Shown here piece by piece: positions 1 through 8,237 of a DNA stretch of 33,667 bases. The stretch is from Planctomycetia bacterium (GTDB lineage: Bacteria; Planctomycetota; Planctomycetia; Planctomycetales; Planctomycetaceae): assembly GCA_026400935.1 (NCBI GenBank), contig JAPLNX010000250.1:1-33667 (forward strand), read 5' to 3'. The notes under the pieces were generated by a model. That model had not been told where the DNA came from and did not search any database. It was given only the letters and a program-made list of their open reading frames with translations. Each line of letters begins with the position of its first letter. Positions within the stretch are counted from its first letter, which is position 1. The position numbers and the translations under genes are program-made.

Positions 1-2
1 GA

Positions 3-101
3 CTCGATCATCATCGCTGGCCGAACAAGTTCTTCCACCAACATGGGCTGTATTCCCTGAGCCACGCCCATCAATTGGCCTGTCAATCCTGTCTCAGGTA
101 A
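3..101 (+). CDS. Group II intron maturase/reverse transcriptase, C-terminal end only
   Basis: Only the last 32 codons are in the window, in the third forward frame, ending at TAA 99-101. The tail contains RWPNKFF followed by HQHGLYSL. This resembles the usual C-terminus of bacterial group II intron-encoded proteins, where a W-x-N-x-(F/Y)-F...GL..L motif closes the protein. The protein would act as maturase and reverse transcriptase for its own intron. The call rests mainly on context: intron domains V and VI follow directly (115-191), which is where they should lie relative to the stop codon. The rest of the protein and intron is upstream of the window. Confidence 0.7.
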   Translation, partial: LDHHRWPNKFFHQHGLYSLSHAHQLACQSCLR

Positions 102-114
102 ACCATCAACTGGA

Positions 115-191
115 AAGCCGGATGCGGGAAACCCGCCCGTCAGGTTTGGAGGGAGGAGCGACCGAACTCAATCGGTCGTTCCTACCCCTAT
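115..191 (+). ncRNA. Group II intron 3' end: domains V and VI
   Basis: Domain V is at about 115-147. It has the AGC catalytic triad at 116-118, the paired GTT at 144-146, and a terminal hairpin GCGGG-AAA-CCCGC at 124-136. It differs from the common form at a few positions (C at 137, A at 142). Domain VI is a long stem: 151-165 pairs with 172-187 around the loop 166-171. A single unpaired A at 184 is the expected branch-point adenosine. The intron should end seven or so bases after it, at about T191 (CCCCTAT). The structure was folded by eye. The adjacent maturase C-terminus supports the call independently. Confidence 0.72.
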
Positions 192-1210
192 CGTTGGACG
201 GACGGCCCCAGAGCGGTGGCGACTTCGGCGGCGGTTTGAAAACGGTCGTCGGGTTTCTTGGCGAGCAGGCGGCGGAAGATCGCGTTCAACTCGGCGGGAG
301 CATCCGGCCTCACCGCGAGCAGATCGGGAATCGGGGCTTCGGTGTGTGCCTTCATCAACCGCATCAGTGACGGCTTGCTTCCTTCTTCCGCGAATGGAGC
401 TTTGCCCGTCAGCACAAAGAACAACGTGCAGCCCAGCGAGTACAAGTCCGCGCGGGCATCGGCGGCGTGCGTGTCGTCCCATTGCTCCGGAGCCATGTAG
501 TCCGGCGTCCTCAGCACTTGCCCCGATGAGGTCAATCCGCCGCCAGGAGCATCATCACTCAGCCGCGCCAAGCCGAGATCGAGCAGCTTCACCTGACCGT
601 TCTTCGTCACGAACAAATTCGAGGGCTTGATGTCGCGATGCACGAGGTCATGTTCGTGAGCGTGCTGCAAGCCGAGCGCTGTTTGGCGAACCACATCGCA
701 CGCATCGCTCAACGACAACCGACCGCGAGTCTTCACGAGCACCGACAGGTCGATCCCCTCGACGTATTCCATCACCAAATAGTGCGTGCCTTGCCATTCG
801 TCCGCATTCGTCGCCTTGACGATGTTGGGATGATCGAGCTTGCCGACCGCCTTCATTTCCCGTTCAAACCGCGACACCGCCGCCGCATTCGACGCGAACC
901 CCGGCGGCAGCACCTTCAACGCAAACGTCTTGTCCAGCTTCGTGTGCTGAGCCTCGTAAACGGCTCCCATCCCACCCTGACCCAGCTTGCGAACCAACTG
1001 GTACGGGCCAATCTTGAAACCAACTCCCACCGCTCCCGACAGTTGCCGCAACTCCGAAGCCTCTTCACCCGTCTCCGACAAAGTCGCTTGCATCACCGTC
1101 TGACCGGTCGCATCCTCAGAGGCATTCGAATCCGGCATCGCGACGGGTTCATTCGATGACGATGAATCACCTGGGGAATTGGACTTTCGCGTGTCAGCAG
1201 GATCGGCCAT
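188..1210 (-). CDS. Serine/threonine protein kinase, 3' end cut by a group II intron
   Basis: The 340-aa protein carries a Hanks-type kinase domain after a polar N-terminal segment of about 70 residues. Visible motifs are the glycine loop GQGGMGAVYEA, the lysine in FALKVL, the catalytic loop HRDIKPSN, DLG in place of DFG, and APEQW at the end of the activation segment. It should phosphorylate Ser/Thr in the cytoplasm. Start: ATG at 1210; a TTG one codon upstream is possible, and no strong ribosome binding site is visible. The protein ends immediately after the kinase fold, with no transmembrane helix or sensor domain, though planctomycete relatives often carry one. The stop codon TAG (188-190) lies inside the predicted intron 3' end, so the natural C-terminus has probably been replaced by intron sequence. 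Confidence 0.9.
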   Translation of the reverse strand: MADPADTRKSNSPGDSSSSNEPVAMPDSNASEDATGQTVMQATLSETGEEASELRQLSGAVGVGFKIGPYQLVRKLGQGGMGAVYEAQHTKLDKTFALKVLPPGFASNAAAVSRFEREMKAVGKLDHPNIVKATNADEWQGTHYLVMEYVEGIDLSVLVKTRGRLSLSDACDVVRQTALGLQHAHEHDLVHRDIKPSNLFVTKNGQVKLLDLGLARLSDDAPGGGLTSSGQVLRTPDYMAPEQWDDTHAADARADLYSLGCTLFFVLTGKAPFAEEGSKPSLMRLMKAHTEAPIPDLLAVRPDAPAELNAIFRRLLAKKPDDRFQTAAEVATALGPSVQR

Positions 1211-1387
1211 CAATGCATCTCAGTAGATTGCTTGCAATACGATTCATCGACAGAGCGAAACTCACGAACGAAACGCGTCAATGCCGAGCCACAGCTTACC
1301 GGAATCCCTAGCCGCAACAAACCAACAGAACGAGCCGTTTGTTGCGACGAATGACGCGATTACTCAGGCTGGGATCGCCGCTGACTT

Positions 1388-1546
1388 TCATTCACTGTGA
1401 GCATGGAGTGCGGCCATTTCCAGCGCCGCATCGTAGATCACCCGCTCAAACATGGCTGATGAAACTCTCCGGCTTCGAAATATGAAGCGACCGTGTTGAC
1501 GACGACCGAGAATCAATGCCTCATGGAGGCGAAAATACGCCTCCAT
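1388..1546 (-). CDS. Possible small ORF, 52 aa, unknown
   Basis: An ATG-initiated frame at 1546 runs to TGA at 1388-1390. It begins MEAYFRLHEALILG and ends MAALHAHSE. The composition is protein-like, with an amphipathic helical look and a mix of charged and hydrophobic residues, but I recognise no family. No ribosome binding site is visible. The start codon is buried in the 9-bp hairpin at 1523-1546, so in a minus-strand transcript it would be paired. It may be a fragment of a decayed gene, or chance. It lies between two damaged loci, which lowers confidence. Confidence 0.22.
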   Translation of the reverse strand: MEAYFRLHEALILGRRQHGRFIFRSRRVSSAMFERVIYDAALEMAALHAHSE

Positions 1547-1550
1547 TTTT
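1523..1550 (+). terminator. Hairpin with T-run, terminator-like
   Basis: ATGGAGGCG (1523-1531) pairs perfectly with CGCCTCCAT (1538-1546) across a 6-base loop, and five T residues (1546-1550) follow on the plus strand. It has the form of an intrinsic terminator for plus-strand transcription, but no intact plus-strand gene precedes it. Confidence 0.45.
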
Positions 1551-1664
1551 GAAAAACATTGTGGATCGAAGCACTACCTCGAGATGTCGTCGTGGCGAAT
1601 GCTCGATAGACCCAGTCACTGACATCGGAACCTTGACGGATCAGAGCACGACGAGAGTGACTCC

Positions 1665-2012
1665 ATGCTGACCATTTCTGGCGATGCGATTCGATTGTGT
1701 GACCGGCTGGCGGGGTGACGTTGCCTCGGTTGTTGCGGGAGGAGCTCAGGCGGGGGTTCGGTCGTCGCACAAGTCGGTCATCATGATCTATCTCACCGGT
1801 GGGCCGCCGCATCAGGACATGGTCGATGTGAAACCGGATGCTCCGACGGAAATTCGAGGCGAGTTCCGGCCGATTGCGACCAACGTGCCGGGGATTCATA
1901 TCTCCGAACTGATGCCGCGTGTTGCGGGGATGATGGATAAGTTCGCAATCATCCGCTCGCTGGTCGGGGCCGAGGAGCGGCATTCGTCGTTTCAGTGCGT
2001 GACCGGCCGGAT
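1665..2012 (+). pseudogene. DUF1501 protein, N-terminal remnant with frameshifts and truncation
   Basis: DUF1501 proteins are secreted, sulfatase-like proteins abundant in Planctomycetes. Three pieces of the family N-terminus occur in three different frames. [17 protein letters not shown] starts at ATG 1665 and stops at TGA 1716-1718. [12 protein letters not shown] reads in a second frame from about 1721. [18 protein letters not shown] through the ELMPR and [11 protein letters not shown] motifs to CVTGRMF reads in the third frame from about 1757 to 2012. The Tat-signal core between the first and second pieces is missing. Homology stops near 2012, after roughly 110 of the usual 450 or so residues. 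The gene is therefore dead: internally deleted, frameshifted and 3'-truncated. No remaining part could give the full fold. Confidence 0.78.
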
Positions 2013-2162
2013 GTTTCGAGCACGACAGTCGGCTGCAATACGTCGCCGAGATCAGCGAACTCGTCTGAGCCGCGCGGCCAATTTGTGGAATGTGGATAAG
2101 GTCGCCAGTTCAAAATGATCTACCGGAGTTTGGTAGCGGAAGTCGTGGGACTTTGGCGATGG

Positions 2163-2810
2163 TTAGGTCGGATCGCCAAGTCCGAGTTCTGCCAGGCGGT
2201 TGGCGTCGAGTCGAAAGTTTTCGACGGCGTCGCGGAGCTTTGCGACCACGAAATGCTTGTGGTTGGCGACATCTTGTTCTGTGATGTTGAGTTGGTCGGC
2301 CGCTTCTTTGTTTTTCTTACCAAGCACGAAGAGCAGTTCAATGCACTTGAGTCGCTCGAATTCGCCTCGCTCCCACCATTGCGTGATGAGTGACTGCAAG
2401 GCTTGAGCCAGGGCCACACCTTCGGTCAATTGCCGTTCCTGGCTGCGAAACAAACTGGAAGCGGCTCGATCGGAACCAGCAGGCTCAAGCACGCCGCCAT
2501 CCGAATCGGCGAGCAGCATCGGTAACTCCGGACGCCGCCCGTTGCGTCGCAACACGTCAGTCAGCTTGTGAGCGGCAATTGAAAACAAAAAACTCTCGAT
2601 CGGTGTTGTGTCATCGTAATTGGGAAGGCTGATCAAAAAACCGAGGAACGTTTCCTGAACGACATCTTCGCTGGTCGCTCGATTGCCTAAGCGGCTCTCA
2701 ACGAATGCCTGCAATCGCCCTTCAAACCTCGAGATACATTCCTGCCACGCATCCTGCTCACCACGACGAATACGAGCTACCAACATGCGGTCGAGTTCGT
2801 CAGCGGGCAT
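2163..2810 (-). CDS. ECF-like RNA polymerase sigma factor
   Basis: The 215-aa protein would direct RNA polymerase to a specific promoter set. Region 2 is recognisable as LVARIRRGEQDAWQECISRFEGRLQAF followed by SEDVVQETFLGF and the PIESFLFSIAAHKLTDVLRR helix, the core-binding and -10 recognition part. Region 4 is the C-terminal helix-turn-helix around KEAADQLNITEQDVANHKHF. I chose the ATG at 2810 (MPADELDRM) because the domain begins there. The frame stays open 40 codons further, to 2930, but that extension is not sigma-like. It is divergent from the TPR lipoprotein at 3117. No anti-sigma gene or kinase is adjacent. Its tail runs close to the dead DUF1501 locus. Confidence 0.85.
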   Translation of the reverse strand: MPADELDRMLVARIRRGEQDAWQECISRFEGRLQAFVESRLGNRATSEDVVQETFLGFLISLPNYDDTTPIESFLFSIAAHKLTDVLRRNGRRPELPMLLADSDGGVLEPAGSDRAASSLFRSQERQLTEGVALAQALQSLITQWWERGEFERLKCIELLFVLGKKNKEAADQLNITEQDVANHKHFVVAKLRDAVENFRLDANRLAELGLGDPT

Positions 2811-3116
2811 GAGCGAAGGTCTTTTCTGGTTTGGTTCACGAGTTTGTATATGGACTGGTGATCTTAGCTGTACCGAGGAATGACTCAATCCTCCTGACTT
2901 GCTCTGGAAAACTCCCCTTGCGGCATTCAAACCGAGCGGAATATGTTCCCGCCCCCATCAGGTCTCAGTCTGAGGCCGGAACACCCATCCGTTAAATTTC
3001 CTTCCGTTGAATTCTACTGGCGATTCTTGGTCGATTGCGGCCATCCCACCTCGCCAATGAACTCTCGAAATCTAATTCCAAACACTCAGTTCAAATTGTT
3101 TCCGCGGAGGCACTCC
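2811..3116. other. Divergent intergenic region between sigma factor and TPR lipoprotein
   Basis: About 306 bases that must contain the promoters of both divergent genes. Both flanking frames remain open into it, but neither extension looks like protein. I see no clear operator or hairpin. Confidence 0.4.
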
Positions 3117-4118
3117 ATGCGCCGATTTCATTGGCTATTTGCCGTCAAGACGCTGGGTCTGTTGGGGCTCATGTTTTGGTCGGTTGGGTGCAACACCATG
3201 CACGGTTGGACGACGAATAAGTCTGGCATGAGAGCTTATAAAGACGGCAATTATGCTGCTGCGAAAGAGAGCTTTCAGCAAGCGTTGTACGATCAGCCGG
3301 AAAACGCCGATGTCGCTCACAACTTGGGGGCCGCGCTGAAAAAGACCGGCGACACCGCTGGTGCCGAGAAAGCTTATCGACACGCCCTGTATATTGATCC
3401 CGCGCATCAACCGGCTCATCACAGCTTGGCGATGCTGATGGCCGAGCAAGGTCGAACTCAAGAGGCGAAAGACCTGTTGCAACAGTGGGCCGACGTGGAA
3501 CCGTACTTGCCGGAATCGCATGTCGAATTGGCGTGGATTCAACGCGAGATGGGTGACTCAGTCGGCGCTGAGCAGAGTCTAAAGAACGCGTTAAAGATCG
3601 CGCCGAACCACGACGTCGCGACAGCACAATTCGGTGACTTGTATCGTTCAACCGGTCAATCCGATCGAGCAGTCGCGATGTATCAACGTTCTCTGCACTC
3701 GAACTGGTTCCAGCCACAAGTACAGTCGCGACTCGCAACATTGAACGCCTCGCCGGTCGCGATGGCTCGCAACACCGGCACGGTGAACTACGCCGCGAAC
3801 GCACCGCTAGCGATGGCTCCGGCTCAACAACGAATGGCGTTCGCTCATCCGGTTCCGGCTTACCAAACCGGGACGTTCGCCGCTCCGACCATTGCGGCCG
3901 GAAACCCTGGCCCAATGATCGTGGCCAGCCAGCCAATCATCACCAATCAGCCGATCGTGAGTGGCGCGCCGATCATGGCATCCAACGGCTGGGCTCCCGC
4001 TGGCAGTTTAAGTAGCGGCTCACTGCCTCAACCATCACTCAGCGCTCCACAAATGGGCGGCGATCCAGCACACTCCGACTCAGCTACTTTCGATCTGCCG
4101 GATGTGGCGGCTCATTGA
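3117..4118 (+). CDS. TPR-repeat lipoprotein
   Basis: The 333-aa protein begins with a lipoprotein signal: MRRF, a hydrophobic stretch, then the lipobox WSVGC with the lipidated Cys at residue 25. About residues 37-210 form roughly five tetratricopeptide repeats (for example [19 protein letters not shown] and [19 protein letters not shown]), a scaffold for protein-protein contacts. The last 120 residues are a low-complexity Ala/Pro/Met/Ser-rich tail with no fold I recognise. The start at 3117 is favoured by a GGAGG ribosome binding site at 3106-3110 and by the signal peptide; the frame is open back to 2943. It is probably attached to a membrane facing the periplasm. Partners are unknown. Confidence 0.88.
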   Translation: MRRFHWLFAVKTLGLLGLMFWSVGCNTMHGWTTNKSGMRAYKDGNYAAAKESFQQALYDQPENADVAHNLGAALKKTGDTAGAEKAYRHALYIDPAHQPAHHSLAMLMAEQGRTQEAKDLLQQWADVEPYLPESHVELAWIQREMGDSVGAEQSLKNALKIAPNHDVATAQFGDLYRSTGQSDRAVAMYQRSLHSNWFQPQVQSRLATLNASPVAMARNTGTVNYAANAPLAMAPAQQRMAFAHPVPAYQTGTFAAPTIAAGNPGPMIVASQPIITNQPIVSGAPIMASNGWAPAGSLSSGSLPQPSLSAPQMGGDPAHSDSATFDLPDVAAH

Positions 4119-4142
4119 GAAGAGACCCAGAACGACTCAGTT

Positions 4143-4187
4143 TGTAAGACGGGTACTCGTGCCCGTCAAAAGTCAGACGACGGGCAG
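4143..4187 (+). repeat. Dispersed palindromic repeat, copy 1
   Basis: Between the TPR gene and serA lies a palindrome with GACGGG (4148-4153) pairing with CCCGTC (4162-4167), preceded by TGTAA, with a second GACGGG-like unit nearby at about 4179-4184. The first 25 bases match the reverse complement of 27101-27125 at 22 of 25 positions, so this is a dispersed intergenic element. Confidence 0.7.
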
Positions 4188-4212
4188 GAGCGCCAGTACT
4201 ACTAAAAAGATC

Positions 4213-4250
4213 AAAGCCCGATCGTTCACAACGGTCGGGCTTTATTTGTT
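4213..4250 (+). terminator. Intrinsic terminator downstream of the TPR gene
   Basis: AAAGCCCGATCGT (4213-4225) pairs with ACGGTCGGGCTTT (4231-4243), with one G-T pair and a 5-base loop. The outer AAA/TTT pairs and the following TTTATTTGTT complete a standard rho-independent terminator. It could also work on the minus strand. Confidence 0.85.
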
Positions 4251-4347
4251 GTCTCGACTTACTTGACGCGAATCGCTGCGACTGCCAGCTTTCGTCGTCA
4301 AACTACTGACCAATAACCACCGACGAATTGATCTTGAGGAGCTATTG

Positions 4348-5976
4348 ATGTTTCGCGTTTTGATTACGGACAACCTCGCCCCTGCCGGTTTGAAAATTCT
4401 CCAAGAGACACCTGGGATTGAGATTGATATCCGTTCAAAGTTGACCCCGGCGGAAGTTCGTGAGGCTCTGAAGACTGCTGACGGCATCATCATCCGTAGT
4501 GGCACTGAACTGACGCCTGAGTTGCTCGAAGGCCAACAGCGTTTGAAGGTCATCGTGCGAGCTGGTGTTGGCGTCGACAACATCAACCTACCAACAGCAA
4601 CCCGCGAAGGCATCGTGGTCATGAACACCCCGGCGGGGAACACAACCAGCACCGCCGAGCACACCATCACGATGATGATGGCGATGTCGCGTAACGTGGC
4701 TGCTGCTGATGCCAGCATGAAGGCGGGCAAGTGGGATCGCAATAAGTTCAAAGGGACGCAGCTTGCCGGAAAGACGTTGGCGGTAGTGGGCCTAGGACGC
4801 ATCGGGTTGGCGGTTGCGAAACGCGCTTTGGGCCTCGAAATGAAGATCGTTGGCTATGACCCGTTCATGTCGGTCGAACGAGCCGCCGAGCAAGGAATCG
4901 AATTGATTCGCGATGTGGATGAGATCGTCACTCGCTGCGATTACATCACCGTGCATACGCCGCTGGATGACGGAACTCGTGGCCTGCTCAATGCGACTCG
5001 CATTGCGAAGATGCGCAAAGGAGTGCGGATCATTAACTGCGCTCGTGGCGGTATTGTCGATGAGCAAGCATTGGCCGATGCACTCAAGTCGGGACATGTC
5101 GCGGGTGCGGCGATCGACGTGTTTATCGAAGAGCCGGTCCCTGCAGGACATCCGCTAGTGGGCGCTCCGAACATTGTGCTGACCCCGCATCTCGGTGCGT
5201 CTACTGAGGAGGCTCAAGAAGCGGTCTCCATTGAAGCGGCGGAAATTATCACCGGTTTCTTGATTCGGAATGAAGTTCGTCACGCTGTGAACCTCGTCCC
5301 GATCAGCGGTGCCGAAATGCTAGATATGAAGCCGTACCTCGACCTCGGCTATCGCTTGGGCATGGTGCTGAATCAACTCAAAAAGACGTCACGCATCAAG
5401 GCTGCGAAGTTGATGTATCGCGGCGACGCAGCGACGAAGAAAACGAAACTGATCTCCGCAGCATTCACTTCTGGGTTGATGGCGTCGGCAGATGACAGCG
5501 GAGTCAACATCGTCAATGCCGACATGCTTGCTCGCGAGCGAGGCATCGAAATCACTGAGTCATCGTCGTCCGAACGTGGTGATTTCTCGACGCTTGTCAG
5601 CGCCACCGTCTTCACTGATGACGGCGAAATATCTGCCGCAGCGACGATCTTCGGAAACGAATTTTTGCGATTGGTCAAGCTCGGTGACTTCCATCTCGAC
5701 GCGTATCTTGATGGCGACTTACTGATGTATCATCACGTCGATGCCCCCGGCTTGATTGGGTTCTTGGGGACGATCTTCGGCAAACACAACGTCAACATCG
5801 CTCACTTGGCACTCGGTCGGAAAGTGGCCGGTGGTCCGGCTGTTGCCGTGCTCAACTTGGATAATGCACCGTCGGCGGCCGCACTCGATGAAGTCAAATC
5901 GCATGCCAAGGTGACGGCGATTGATGTCGTGCAATTGCCACCGGCTGGTGCACCGTTGCCGTGGCTGGGGCTGTAG
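4348..5976 (+). CDS. serA: D-3-phosphoglycerate dehydrogenase
   Basis: The enzyme oxidises 3-phosphoglycerate to 3-phosphohydroxypyruvate with NAD+, the first step of serine synthesis, in the cytoplasm. The 542-aa protein has the long form: substrate domain, NAD-binding Rossmann domain with GLGRIG at 148-153, an intervening (ASB) domain at about 320-450, and a C-terminal ACT domain at about 465-535 for serine feedback. The catalytic residues typical of the family are present: Arg233 in CARGG, Glu262 in IEEP, and His281 in PHLGAS. I chose ATG 4348 because GAGGA (4336-4340) sits 7 bases upstream; a TTG lies one codon earlier. It is a single gene, isolated upstream by the terminator at 4213-4250. 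Confidence 0.96.
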   Translation: MFRVLITDNLAPAGLKILQETPGIEIDIRSKLTPAEVREALKTADGIIIRSGTELTPELLEGQQRLKVIVRAGVGVDNINLPTATREGIVVMNTPAGNTTSTAEHTITMMMAMSRNVAAADASMKAGKWDRNKFKGTQLAGKTLAVVGLGRIGLAVAKRALGLEMKIVGYDPFMSVERAAEQGIELIRDVDEIVTRCDYITVHTPLDDGTRGLLNATRIAKMRKGVRIINCARGGIVDEQALADALKSGHVAGAAIDVFIEEPVPAGHPLVGAPNIVLTPHLGASTEEAQEAVSIEAAEIITGFLIRNEVRHAVNLVPISGAEMLDMKPYLDLGYRLGMVLNQLKKTSRIKAAKLMYRGDAATKKTKLISAAFTSGLMASADDSGVNIVNADMLARERGIEITESSSSERGDFSTLVSATVFTDDGEISAAATIFGNEFLRLVKLGDFHLDAYLDGDLLMYHHVDAPGLIGFLGTIFGKHNVNIAHLALGRKVAGGPAVAVLNLDNAPSAAALDEVKSHAKVTAIDVVQLPPAGAPLPWLGL

Positions 5977-6277
5977 TTGCGGGAAGGAAAATTCGGTTGT
6001 TGGGTTATTGATCATCAATCGTTGGTCATTGGGGGGTAAGATGGGGGCGTCATCGTACGTACCTTGATTCTTGCCCTACTCAATCACCAATGATCAACGA
6101 CCGATAACCAATGACCAATCGCAGTTCACTCACGAACGCAGACTTCAACCAGCACTCCCCAGATGCTCTCGCGAAGTTCAGCTCAGAGAGTTGTCCGTCC
6201 CAAAAGTCACCGCTAGACTCCTCCCCGCTTGGGAAGCGAGATTCGACCGTTCCGGCCTCCATCCGGTGAATGGTCCC
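5977..6277. other. Intergenic region with an imperfect inverted repeat
   Basis: The arms at 6003-6032 and 6087-6110 form an imperfect inverted repeat built of GGTTAT, GTTGRTC and CATTGG blocks. The sequence CCAATGACCAAT continues to about 6118. Such short direct and inverted iterations are typical of dispersed noncoding repeats. No gene or clear serA terminator was seen. Confidence 0.5.
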
Positions 6278-6922
6278 ATGATTGCAACACGTTCTGCAAA
6301 CGATTCTGTCACAAGATCTGGTCCAACGTCGGCGATGCAGTCCAGTGTGTTGGCTCTCAATCGAGCCTACGCTCCCGTCCACGTTGTCGATGTGAAACGC
6401 GCTTTTACGCTCCTCTACAAAGGGCAGGCCGAAGTTGTGCATGTCGAAGAGGGTCAGTACATGACCTTCAACTTTGAGAGTTGGCTGGAACTGAGCGAAG
6501 CGAAGTGTGCTCTCGACGATATCTGCGAATGGGATGACTGGATACGCACCGTTGCCTTTGCGATCCAAGTTCCCCGCGTCATTCGGCTGTTGGATTACGA
6601 CCGTGTTCCCCGTAACCTGGTCAAGTTCAACCGCCGGAATGTTTTTTTACGAGACGAGAATCGCTGCCAATACTGCACTAAGAAGTTTGGGACGCATCAC
6701 CTCAGCTTAGATCACGTTATCCCACGCAGTCGTGGCGGCCCATCGACATGGGACAACATCGTCTGCGCTTGCTTGCGATGTAACGTTCGGAAGGGAGGGC
6801 GCACACCACTGGAAGCTGGCATGAAACTATTCAAGGCACCCTCGAAGCCACCTCGTAATCCGTCGTTGGCACACCAGTTGTCGTCACAGAAGTACTCGGC
6901 TTGGAAGAACTTCCTTGATTGA
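6278..6922 (+). CDS. HNH endonuclease family protein
   Basis: The 214-aa protein has the layout of a widespread HNH family: an N-terminal domain starting [24 protein letters not shown], then a C-terminal HNH nuclease. The zinc-binding pairs CQYC and CLRC flank the catalytic [10 protein letters not shown]; the downstream Asn residues in [12 protein letters not shown] complete the metal site. It should cleave DNA, but the natural substrate of this family is not established. The start is uncertain. ATG 6278 gives a short extension, ATG 6335 begins exactly at the family start, and neither has a good ribosome binding site. It is not next to a methylase or phage genes, so it is not obviously a restriction or homing enzyme. 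Confidence 0.87.
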   Translation: MIATRSANDSVTRSGPTSAMQSSVLALNRAYAPVHVVDVKRAFTLLYKGQAEVVHVEEGQYMTFNFESWLELSEAKCALDDICEWDDWIRTVAFAIQVPRVIRLLDYDRVPRNLVKFNRRNVFLRDENRCQYCTKKFGTHHLSLDHVIPRSRGGPSTWDNIVCACLRCNVRKGGRTPLEAGMKLFKAPSKPPRNPSLAHQLSSQKYSAWKNFLD

Positions 6923-6990
6923 CACGTGGTCTCCAACTGATACTCTGCCGAACATGTCTGCGGGCGGGTTTTTCCTTCGGAGATCATTCG

Positions 6991-8001
6991 ATGTTGACCT
7001 CTTCTTTTCAGAATCGTGCGATGCCTGCAATCGGTCAGCGGGCATCACGGACTGGCTTTACGTTGATTGAATTGCTGGTGGTCATTGCGATCATCGCGCT
7101 CTTGGCCGCATTGCTATTGCCCGCTGTGCAAGCCGCTCGCGAAGCGGCTCGGCGAACCGAGTGCATCAATAACCTGAAGCAAATGGCTTTGGCCTGCCAC
7201 AACTACGCCGACACCCACAAATGCTTCCCGTCAGGGTTCATTTTTAGCACGGTTGGTTCGTCTGGATTTGCATTTACCGATCCGATCAATATTCAGCTTG
7301 GACCGGTCATCAACGGTGCGGCACAAGTTGCAACGCTTAATGATTGGACATATTCAGACAGTTGGAGCTGGGAATCTTTGATTCTTTCGCAAATGGGAAG
7401 CACCACTGTTGGTGTCAATTTCAATAAGCCAAAGTTCGACCTTCCGATGCCTGCGGATAACATGGCCGCGATTGAAGTCGCCATCCCAAGTTATGTGTGC
7501 CCCTCAAATGGTCTCCCTTCAAGCCGTCCGCTGTATCCTGCCGCGCCACCTCGGCCGCAGGGGCTTGGTTACTCAAACTACCGAGGCTCGATGGGGACAA
7601 CGCCTAGCAACGGAGTGCTTTATCAGAACAGCGCCGTAGGCTTCAAGAATATCCGCGATGGAGAAACTCAGACTCTCTTGATTGGGGAATCGCTCTTTGG
7701 ATTTTGGGGTGATGGAAATAGTTGTTGCGCGAGAATCGCCGATGACAATATGGATGGCATTCCCGATCGAGGGACCGACGGGCAGCTGATGACGGCGCAG
7801 CCTGCTGTGTTTGACACGTATTGGTCAGTCACTACAGCCATGTCGAACGTCCATTATTTCGGCATGGGAAGTTGGCATGCGGACGTTTGCAACTTTGCAT
7901 TGTGTGACGGTTCGGCTCGTTCAATCGCCAAGAACATCAACTTTAAGATTTTGAAAGCTCTGGCGACCCGTGACGGTGCTGAGCGAATTGCTGAGTTCTA
8001 A
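6991..8001 (+). CDS. DUF1559 pilin-like protein (type IV prepilin N-terminus)
   Basis: A 336-aa member of the large planctomycete DUF1559 family. Residues 22-55 hold the prepilin leader and helix: [35 protein letters not shown] prepilin peptidase would cut before the Phe and leave a membrane-anchored pseudopilin. The family signatures follow: [15 protein letters not shown], the PSGF segment, and the C-terminal H-x(n)-DGS motif in [18 protein letters not shown]. The exact role of the family is unknown; surface or secretion-associated pseudopilins are the usual inference. GGAG at 6979-6982 supports the ATG at 6991 rather than earlier in-frame codons. A strong terminator follows at 8067-8112, so it is probably monocistronic. 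Confidence 0.93.
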   Translation: MLTSSFQNRAMPAIGQRASRTGFTLIELLVVIAIIALLAALLLPAVQAAREAARRTECINNLKQMALACHNYADTHKCFPSGFIFSTVGSSGFAFTDPINIQLGPVINGAAQVATLNDWTYSDSWSWESLILSQMGSTTVGVNFNKPKFDLPMPADNMAAIEVAIPSYVCPSNGLPSSRPLYPAAPPRPQGLGYSNYRGSMGTTPSNGVLYQNSAVGFKNIRDGETQTLLIGESLFGFWGDGNSCCARIADDNMDGIPDRGTDGQLMTAQPAVFDTYWSVTTAMSNVHYFGMGSWHADVCNFALCDGSARSIAKNINFKILKALATRDGAERIAEF

Positions 8002-8066
8002 CCGCAATGGGTGAATGGCCTGTTTCAACAACAGCGAAACGCAAATCAAGAGATCAAAACGTATTG

Positions 8067-8112
8067 GCGAGGGAGCGAGTTGCAATTGGCAGCACGCTTC
8101 CTCGCTTTTTTT
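8067..8112 (+). terminator. Intrinsic terminator after the DUF1559 gene
   Basis: GCGAGGGAGCG (8067-8077) pairs with CGCTTCCTCGC (8095-8105), 11 bp including one G-T pair, followed by seven T residues (8106-8112). Confidence 0.88.
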
Positions 8113-8237
8113 AGACACCAATACTGGCCAGTCAATCCTGCCTGGCGAGAATTAAGCGAGTTCCGTGCGTCCGCAACACACTCAAAGTCGCTTCGGGGCC
8201 ACGACATCGTGAAGTCAACGCTTAAGGGGCATCAGCC

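Larger units (their letters stand above)
1211..1664. other. Intergenic stretch upstream of the kinase and the DUF1501 remnant
   Basis: No recognised gene fills these 454 bases. They hold the kinase promoter region (not resolvable by eye), a possible 52-codon minus-strand ORF (1388-1546) and a hairpin with a T-run (1523-1550). The remainder up to the DUF1501 remnant shows nothing I can support. Confidence 0.5.

Noticed and set aside
638-1159. 173-codon plus-strand frame across the kinase gene
   Set aside because: His/Arg-rich antisense shadow of a clear kinase domain.
3169-3936. 255-codon minus-strand frame opposite the TPR lipoprotein
   Set aside because: Arg/Ser-rich shadow; the plus strand has a signal peptide, a ribosome binding site and TPR motifs.
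6178-6922. HNH protein as a homing or restriction endonuclease
   Set aside because: No intron, intein, methylase or phage genes adjoin it; the N-terminal domain matches a free-standing family of unknown substrate.
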